Positions 49,438 through 54,705 of a stretch of 54,705 bases of DNA are shown here, one piece after another. The first letter of the stretch is position 1, and each line of letters starts with the position of its first letter. Origin of the DNA: CAZCSK01 sp964501265. GTDB taxonomy: Bacteria; Actinomycetota; CADDZG01; JAHWKV01. The notes under the pieces were generated by a model that ran no database searches, was not told where the DNA came from, and worked only from the letters and a program-made list of their open reading frames with translations. Both the position numbers and the translations under genes were made by a program. The stretch lies in the NCBI GenBank assembly GCA_964501265.1, contig CAZCSK010000012.1:1-54705 (forward strand). The letters run 5' to 3'.

Positions 49438-50807
49438 TCAGGCTCCCTGCTGAGATCGTTGTGGAAGATCTGTCGATATACAGATCCGATTGGACGCCGA
49501 TGGCTTTCGTCAGAGAACGGCGCGGCGATCCCTTGCCGCCTCCGGCGGCGGCGATGCGACCCCGATCCGCCCTGGAGGTGGCACTTTGCTTACAGTGGGC
49601 CGCAGAGCGCGGGATGCCGGTGGTCGCGCGCGGCGGCGGTTCAGGAGTTTGCGGCGCAGCTCAGCCATCGGCTGAATCGCTTGTGATTGATCTTTCGCGA
49701 ATGGCCCGCATCGATGTCGATCCGGAGAACATGACCGTTGATTCACAGGCCGGAGTCTATGGGCCTCAGCTGGAGGCTGCCCTGACCTCGCATGGTCTGC
49801 ACTTGGGCCACGTCCCTCAGTCTTTTCACATTTCTACAGTTGGAGGCTGGATATCCACGAAGGCGATCGGCCAGCTGTCGACGAAATACGGAGGCATCGA
49901 AGACAGGCTCCTTGGACTTGACGCCGTCCTGGCGGATGGAACTGTTGTTTCTTCAAAGCGTGTGCCGCGCTCATCCACCGGACCGGATTGGTGGCGGATG
50001 TTCATCGGCGCTGAGGGAACGCTCGGCGTAGTGACGGGTGCAACCCTTTCCGCCTTTCCGATTCCCGATCATCACGAATGGTCGGTTTGGTCATTTGAAT
50101 CAATGCGTCACGGATTGCAGTTCTTATCGCGCGTTGCGCAAAGCCAGATCAAGCCTTCGGTCGCGCGCCTTTACGATCCCGCGGACGCCGCCATCAATTT
50201 CGGGGCCCTGGGGATCGAAACCGGCGCGCTGGCGATGCTGAGGTTCGAGGGCAAATCCAGCCTGGTGCGAGCAGAGGCCGATTATGCGGTGGAGATTGCT
50301 GAAGACTGTGGAGCGCACAAAGCCGATGACACGGCCGGTCCCCACTGGTGGGAACATCGCTTCGACGCGGTTGAGACGTATCGGCAGATCCTGGCGGGCA
50401 GAGGCGCACTCGGCCCCCTGGGGGTCGTCGACACCATGGAGGTCGCGCACTTTTGGAAAGACCTTCCCGCGCTCTATGAATCCGTCTCGCAAGCGATTGC
50501 CCAGCACGCCGACATGGTCCTCGCTCACGTCTCACATCTGTACACGACAGGAGCAAACATCTACTTCACTTTTTTGATCTCCCCGAAAAACGAAGATGCG
50601 GCTGAGGCACGCTATCAAGCAGCCTGGCACGCGGGCATGGAGGCGACCCTTGCCGCCAGCGGAACGATCAGCCACCACCACGGCATCGGCCTTCTGAAAG
50701 CACCTTGGATCGCAGCGGAACTTGGCTCGGGCATGGAAGCGCTTCGGTTGCTGAAGAAGTCGTTTGATCCCCAGGGCCGCATGAACCCCGGCAAACTCGG
50801 CGGTTAA
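49434..50807 (+). CDS. FAD-linked oxidase, alkylglycerone-phosphate-synthase-like
   Basis: The 457-residue protein has a VAO-type FAD domain (VARGGGSGVCGAAQP, GPDWWRMFIGAEGTLGVVTG) and a C-terminal substrate domain. The latter has SGTISHHHGIGLLKAPW, the His-rich motif of alkyldihydroxyacetone-phosphate synthases, which make the ether bond of ether lipids. The TTG start overlaps the helY stop. Diacylglycerol kinase follows and glpD converges, the same set as Rv2251, Rv2252 and glpD1 in M. tuberculosis. An ether-lipid or glycerolipid role is a reasonable inference; D-lactate-type dehydrogenase activity is the alternative. Confidence 0.85.
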   Translation: MIRLPAEIVVEDLSIYRSDWTPMAFVRERRGDPLPPPAAAMRPRSALEVALCLQWAAERGMPVVARGGGSGVCGAAQPSAESLVIDLSRMARIDVDPENMTVDSQAGVYGPQLEAALTSHGLHLGHVPQSFHISTVGGWISTKAIGQLSTKYGGIEDRLLGLDAVLADGTVVSSKRVPRSSTGPDWWRMFIGAEGTLGVVTGATLSAFPIPDHHEWSVWSFESMRHGLQFLSRVAQSQIKPSVARLYDPADAAINFGALGIETGALAMLRFEGKSSLVRAEADYAVEIAEDCGAHKADDTAGPHWWEHRFDAVETYRQILAGRGALGPLGVVDTMEVAHFWKDLPALYESVSQAIAQHADMVLAHVSHLYTTGANIYFTFLISPKNEDAAEARYQAAWHAGMEATLAASGTISHHHGIGLLKAPWIAAELGSGMEALRLLKKSFDPQGRMNPGKLGG

Positions 50808-50878
50808 CTCGGCGGTTAGCTCGCCGGGGCTCTCCGCATGCCCGCGAGCGAACTAAGAAAGTGCCGTAGGATTCGGCG

Positions 50879-51790
50879 GTGAGTTCTCCTTTCGGCAAGG
50901 CAATCGTGATCGCCAACGCGCGGGCCGGCACGGGTTCGGTTGGGTCTTCGCTGGCCCAGCTTCTGGATTCCACGAACCTTGAGTACGAGATTCGAACGAC
51001 CGAGGGGCCCGGACACGCGACTCAACTAGCCACTCAAGCGATAGAGGACGGCTACAAATACCTGATCGCAGTCGGGGGCGACGGAACCATTCACGAAGTA
51101 CTAAACGGGATGATGAACGACACTGGCCCCCTAGAGCCCGGCATAGTCCTGGGGATCATTCCGGGTGGTTCGGGAAGTGACTTCGTAAGGACGTTTGGGC
51201 TTCCCCGAGAGCCGGAAGATGCCGTGACACATCTTTCGGGTGACAATCATTTTGTTGTTGACGCAGGCCGGGTGACCTATCAGCAGGACGGTGTCAAAAA
51301 GGTCCGCTACTTCGCCAACATCGCGGAAGCCGGGCTCGGAGGAGAGGTTGTCCGGAGGGCGGCACGCTTACCTCGTTTTCTTGGCCGCGTCCGCTACTTG
51401 CTCTCATTCTGGCTCACTCTTGGGAGGTTCCACAAATCCGATGGCCGGGTGTTTTTCACGAACAGGACTTTCGAGGGCAACATCACCAACCTCGTGGTTG
51501 CTAACGGCCAGTTTTTTGGAGGAGGAATGAGAATCGCGCCCAAGGCGCACCCCGGCGATGGTAAATTTGATGTGCTTATCCAGAAAGGCACGAAGCGAGA
51601 TTACATTGCAGGTATAACCAAGGTGTTCAAGGGTGAGCACCTGCCGTCCCCGGCGATCAAGGAATTCATGGACTCCCATGTCGAGGTCGAGACCAACATT
51701 CCGCTCCAGATCGAGGCGGACGGCGAAGTGCTCGGATTCACCCCCGCGACCTTCGACATCGTCCCTAACGCCTACCGGCTGAAGATTTAG
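50879..51790 (+). CDS. Diacylglycerol kinase-family lipid kinase
   Basis: The 303-residue protein starts with GTG. It has IVIANARAGTGSVGSSL, the ATP motif AVGGDGTIHEVLNG, IPGGSGSDFVRTFG and the C-terminal sheet domain ending PLQIEADGEVLGFTPATFDI. Members phosphorylate diacylglycerol, sphingosine-like or other lipids at the membrane face. M. tuberculosis Rv2252 is the syntenic relative and phosphorylates diacylglycerol. The last 26 bases overlap the convergent glpD 3' end. Family very confident; substrate inferred. Confidence 0.92.
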   Translation: MSSPFGKAIVIANARAGTGSVGSSLAQLLDSTNLEYEIRTTEGPGHATQLATQAIEDGYKYLIAVGGDGTIHEVLNGMMNDTGPLEPGIVLGIIPGGSGSDFVRTFGLPREPEDAVTHLSGDNHFVVDAGRVTYQQDGVKKVRYFANIAEAGLGGEVVRRAARLPRFLGRVRYLLSFWLTLGRFHKSDGRVFFTNRTFEGNITNLVVANGQFFGGGMRIAPKAHPGDGKFDVLIQKGTKRDYIAGITKVFKGEHLPSPAIKEFMDSHVEVETNIPLQIEADGEVLGFTPATFDIVPNAYRLKI

Positions 51791-53402
51791 TCTCGACGTT
51801 TGCGGGCGACCGACCCAAACCGGATTCCCGTTCCACGGCTCCTTCATAGTCCTCAATGCTCGCGCGAGCGGCCACACTGCCCTTCTTAAGTTCCCGACCC
51901 AGGGCAGATTCGACTTTGGCTCGTTGCTTAAGGCCGGAATCGCGATCTTCCAAGGAAAGCCTTGTACGTCGCGCAAGAATGTCCTCAGCGCACGTGGCCA
52001 TTTCATGTCTAACCCCCCAAGCGATTTCCGCCATGAGATACCCGAGTCCCTCGGCGATCGGTTCCGCCAAATCCTCTTCACGAGCAAGCTCGAGTACCGC
52101 CATTGCATCGTCCCCGTAAGATCTGACTAGCGAATCGGTTGTTCGAGCTGGTAATCCGAGTGCGTCCACTCCGTCGGCAACGGATGTGAGCAGCGAACGC
52201 AGGTCGCGAACTCCCAGCGGCGTCGACCCTGTCACGCACTTGGTCTTGCGTCCGCGACGGCGCTGAGCGACGTCGACGACTTCTTCTGCCATTAGTCGGT
52301 AGGTAGTGAGCTTGCCTCCGGTAACCGTTATCAATCCCTTCGACCCTTCGATGATGGCGTGCTTGCGCGAGAGGTCCCTGGTGCTTTCGTCTGCAGAACC
52401 CGCAAGGAGTGGGCGAAGACCGGCGTACGCGCCCGCCACGTGCTCGACTCCGAAGTTGCGCCGAAAGTTCTGCGACAAGGCCTGGAGCATAAAGGCAGTC
52501 TCGTCCGCCGTCACCGTGGGGGAGTGCAAGGGACCGTCGTATTCGTCATCGGTGGTCCCTACCAAAACGCTAGAACGCCATGGAACCGCGAATACAAGCT
52601 TGCCCGCAGGCGAAGGGAAGAGACACGCCATCTTGATCGGCAGAGCCTCCCTCTTGAGGACGATGTGAATCCCCTTACTCGGACGAAGGCGCACTTCTGC
52701 TGTTCGATCCTCAATAGACAACAATTCATCGGCCCATACGCCGGTTGCATTTACAACATCGGTTGCGTGTATCTCAAACGAGTCTCCAGCAATTTGATCG
52801 CGCGCAAACACCCCTTCGATGTGATGGGAGGTCTCGAGAAAAGCCTGACCTGCCACATAGTTGCAGATCACAGCGCCCGCGCGCTCCGCCGCCTGCAGGA
52901 TTGCGAGCACAAGGCGCGAATCGTCGGTTTGAGAGTCGTAGTAGAGATATCCCCCGGAGCTCTTTCGTGCGGCGGGCAGCGCCATGGCGACTTCATGTTC
53001 GTTCAACTTGTCGTGGCGGCGAACATTCTTGAATCCCGCAAGGACGTCGTATACCCAAAGACCAAGCCCTGCTTTCGTACTCGCCCCCGCCCACTGGGGC
53101 CAAACAAAACCGATGGGCGTCACAAGATGCGGAGCAATTCGGCGCAGCAAGTCGCGCTCGGTTGCGGCCTCATGCATGAGGCCGATTTCCTTGTGCTCCA
53201 AATATCGAAGACCTCCGTGCACCAACTTTGAAGATTTGCTCGACGTGCCCGAAGCAAAGTCTTTGCGCTCGATCAGGGCAACGGCTAGTCCGCGAGTCGC
53301 GGCGTCAAGGGCCACTCCGGCGCCAGTTATGCCGCCTCCAATAACGAGCAAGTCGAACTTATTGGTCGCCAAGCGTTCGAGCGCATCGCCCCTCGAATTC
53401 AA
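51765..53402 (-). CDS. glpD: FAD-dependent glycerol-3-phosphate dehydrogenase
   Basis: TTG 53402 overlaps the upstream stop by TTGA and gives 545 residues, as usual for GlpD. The N-terminus has the FAD Rossmann motif DLLVIGGGITGAGVALDAATRG, then FASGTSSKSSKLVHGGLRYLEH, with substrate residues in YAGLRPLL and TVTGGKLTTYR. It oxidises glycerol-3-phosphate to dihydroxyacetone phosphate at the membrane and passes electrons to quinone. That product feeds the substrate pool of alkylglycerone-phosphate synthesis. It forms a two-gene unit with the small membrane protein upstream. Very confident. Confidence 0.95.
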   Translation of the reverse strand: MNSRGDALERLATNKFDLLVIGGGITGAGVALDAATRGLAVALIERKDFASGTSSKSSKLVHGGLRYLEHKEIGLMHEAATERDLLRRIAPHLVTPIGFVWPQWAGASTKAGLGLWVYDVLAGFKNVRRHDKLNEHEVAMALPAARKSSGGYLYYDSQTDDSRLVLAILQAAERAGAVICNYVAGQAFLETSHHIEGVFARDQIAGDSFEIHATDVVNATGVWADELLSIEDRTAEVRLRPSKGIHIVLKREALPIKMACLFPSPAGKLVFAVPWRSSVLVGTTDDEYDGPLHSPTVTADETAFMLQALSQNFRRNFGVEHVAGAYAGLRPLLAGSADESTRDLSRKHAIIEGSKGLITVTGGKLTTYRLMAEEVVDVAQRRRGRKTKCVTGSTPLGVRDLRSLLTSVADGVDALGLPARTTDSLVRSYGDDAMAVLELAREEDLAEPIAEGLGYLMAEIAWGVRHEMATCAEDILARRTRLSLEDRDSGLKQRAKVESALGRELKKGSVAARASIEDYEGAVERESGLGRSPANVETKSSAGRR

Positions 53403-53695
53403 AAAAGAAGTCCCACGAAGCCTCTGGCGATGGTGAGGGCCCCGACGATGATAAAGATTGCAAGAAGCAGCAGGATCGGCCCAACCCACCAATCTGTCCC
53501 GCGCTCGAGCGGCGATGCCTCACCGCGTTCAACGTATAGGGCGAGGGCGGAGCCCTCGCCGTCGCGAAGGAGATTGTGATCGGTGGTGCCGTCGTCGATT
53601 TCAGATGCGGCAACAAGCAGATCGGTCACTTCCCCGGTTGTGAGCCGGACCGTGACTTCGCTTAGGGCCCGTCCGGACGAGTCAGTTATCTGCAC
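53399..53695 (-). CDS. Small tail-anchored membrane protein
   Basis: The 98-residue protein starts with GTG. A soluble, acidic N-terminal part (about 65 residues, VTVRLTTGEVTDLLVAASE) precedes one C-terminal membrane helix (WWVGPILLLLAIFIIVGALTIA). I recognise no family. It overlaps glpD by four bases, so it is translated with it and may help hold or regulate the enzyme at the membrane (inference). Confidence 0.6.
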   Translation of the reverse strand: MQITDSSGRALSEVTVRLTTGEVTDLLVAASEIDDGTTDHNLLRDGEGSALALYVERGEASPLERGTDWWVGPILLLLAIFIIVGALTIARGFVGLLF

Positions 53696-53747
53696 ACATC
53701 CATTCTACGAGCGGGGGGCCGGCCTTGCGGTTGATACGATGGGTGCC

Positions 53748-54705
53748 ATGAGCGAGATCAGACGGTTCCTCCCAACCGAGGCCTCAGCCGAGGAGTGGAC
53801 CAAATTCCATGAATACCGGCGGCTTCGTCATGCCCAGGTGCGCCCGGACGATCCCATAACGCCCGACGAGATCGCCGAGAAGCGCATGAAGCGCGAGAAT
53901 CCTTTTTACGAAGTCCACTACTTTGGCCACTGGACTTCAGGTCAAATCGTCAGTTTCCTCGACAGCAATACAGTCACGCCCGCTGCGCCCGACTACGAAA
54001 ACAACAAACACATTTTCTGGGCCGACGCGGCCGTGCTCGAGCCGCATCGCCGTAACGGTATTGGGAAAGGCTGGCTGGAAAGGGTACTTGGCCTGGTAGG
54101 CAAGACTCCCGCCACTACGGTGAGTTCGTGGACCGAAGAGGATGAAGGCCACCTTTTCTTCAAATGGCTAGGTGCGACGGAAAAGCTCGTCGAATCTGAG
54201 AACCGTCTCGATTTTACGAAGATCAATTGGGAAATGGTCCAAGACTGGATCGCGCAAGGCCCATTCAAGTCTCCGGGCACCAAACTGGAGTTCTTCGAAT
54301 CAGGATTGCCCGACGAAGTTCTCGAACAGTACTCACCGGTATACACACGCCTTTTGAATACGATTCCAAAGGACGATGCCACCTTTGGCGAAGACGTGGT
54401 TACATCGGAAACGTTCAAGTTCTATCGTTCCCGCCGTCAGGACCTGGGTCACCTCCATCACACCTACATCACCCGAGAGCCTGACGGGGCGATCTCGGGA
54501 ATGACGGAGATGATTTTCCAACCCGAAAAGCCCCAGTACATTTACCAGGACCTCACCGGCGTTATCCCTGAATACCGAGGCCGTGGCCTCGGCAAATGGC
54601 TGAAAGCGGTAATGCTCGACTACGTGCGCCGGACGCTCCCGGACATGCGCTGGGTGATCACCGGCAACGCTAACTCCAACGCGCCGATGCTCGCAATCAA
54701 CCACG
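53748..54705 (+). CDS. Tandem GNAT acetyltransferase, cut by window edge
   Basis: Reading from ATG 53748 the frame is open for 319 codons to the end of the window. Two GNAT domains are present, each with its acetyl-CoA loop: EPHRRNGIGKGWLERVL (about residue 105) and PEYRGRGLGKWLKAVML (about residue 280). Tandem GNAT proteins include the mycothiol synthase MshD and enzymes acting on small amines or antibiotics; this one shows no clear specificity. ATG at 53739 is an in-frame alternative. A GATACG hexamer nine bases upstream and the lack of a Shine-Dalgarno sequence fit the leaderless pattern. Confidence 0.85.
   Translation, partial: MSEIRRFLPTEASAEEWTKFHEYRRLRHAQVRPDDPITPDEIAEKRMKRENPFYEVHYFGHWTSGQIVSFLDSNTVTPAAPDYENNKHIFWADAAVLEPHRRNGIGKGWLERVLGLVGKTPATTVSSWTEEDEGHLFFKWLGATEKLVESENRLDFTKINWEMVQDWIAQGPFKSPGTKLEFFESGLPDEVLEQYSPVYTRLLNTIPKDDATFGEDVVTSETFKFYRSRRQDLGHLHHTYITREPDGAISGMTEMIFQPEKPQYIYQDLTGVIPEYRGRGLGKWLKAVMLDYVRRTLPDMRWVITGNANSNAPMLAINH

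Noticed and set aside
52359..53231. 290-codon plus-strand frame opposite glpD
   Set aside because: Antisense shadow of GlpD; composition is Arg/His-rich and no motif is present.
53709..53720. GGGGGGCCGG resembling the left end of the dispersed element
   Set aside because: A short G-run match without the TAGCAGC core is not enough to call a remnant.

Overview
The window looks like a chromosomal segment of a deep-branching, GC-rich actinomycetote (Actinomycetota). The main evidence is a complete Pup-proteasome locus (mpa, dop, pup, prcB, prcA, pafA, pafB, pafC), tatA-tatC-helY, a mycobacterial-type flavoprotein / diacylglycerol kinase / GlpD block, and many GTG and TTG starts. A run of exactly 100 Ns inside a tandem repeat shows this is a draft assembly, probably an environmental genome. 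Lineage below phylum cannot be settled by reading.

Layout. 1-3.6 kb: an edge-truncated DUF4242-adenylate/guanylate cyclase, a tRNA-Leu(GAG), and three overlapping genes (two threonine-dehydratase-like PLP enzymes and an ornithine-cyclodeaminase-like protein), the last two with broken frames. 3.6-6.2 kb: glutamine-dependent NAD synthetase and a putative lipoprotein. 6.2-11.5 kb (minus strand): an orphan type I substrate-binding protein and the nitrogen operon amt-glnK-glnA. 11.7-24.8 kb (plus strand): an enoyl-CoA hydratase-like protein, a site-2-protease-like M50/CBS protein, TrmI, and the whole pupylation/proteasome set through pafBC. 24.8-26.7 kb: rsgA (minus) and a DinB-like protein (plus). 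26.8-36.6 kb (minus): a very compact eight-gene run (TetR, LivH, LivM-LivG fusion, LivF with a repeat tail, acyl-CoA synthetase, two secreted lipase-like hydrolases, second acyl-CoA synthetase), facing away from a lipoprotein substrate-binding protein, a Cys-less KAS III-like protein and an alpha/beta hydrolase (36.7-40.1 kb). 40.1-43.5 kb (minus): two sensor histidine kinases without a response regulator. 43.8-49.4 kb (plus): a lytic-enzyme-like protein behind a structured leader, a zinc-ribbon protein, tatA, tatC, a membrane protein and helY. 49.4-54.7 kb: AGPS-like flavoprotein, diacylglycerol kinase, convergent glpD, a small membrane protein and an edge-truncated tandem GNAT protein.

Two things stand out. 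First, a roughly 75-bp GC-rich, partly self-complementary repeat occurs in four copies plus one fragment: two lie between genes and two lie inside reading frames (the 3' end of nadE and a loop of helY). All four are open in the same frame and encode related peptides, much like the in-frame palindromic elements known from Rickettsia. Second, the lipase / Liv-type ABC transporter / acyl-CoA synthetase operon with its divergent binding protein looks like a self-contained system for hydrolysing, importing and activating an acyl substrate. It sits within a stretch of about 20 kb that separates pafC from tatA, genes that are neighbours in mycobacteria.

Many genes have a TAnnnT hexamer 6-9 bases before the start codon and no Shine-Dalgarno sequence, which suggests widespread leaderless transcription.
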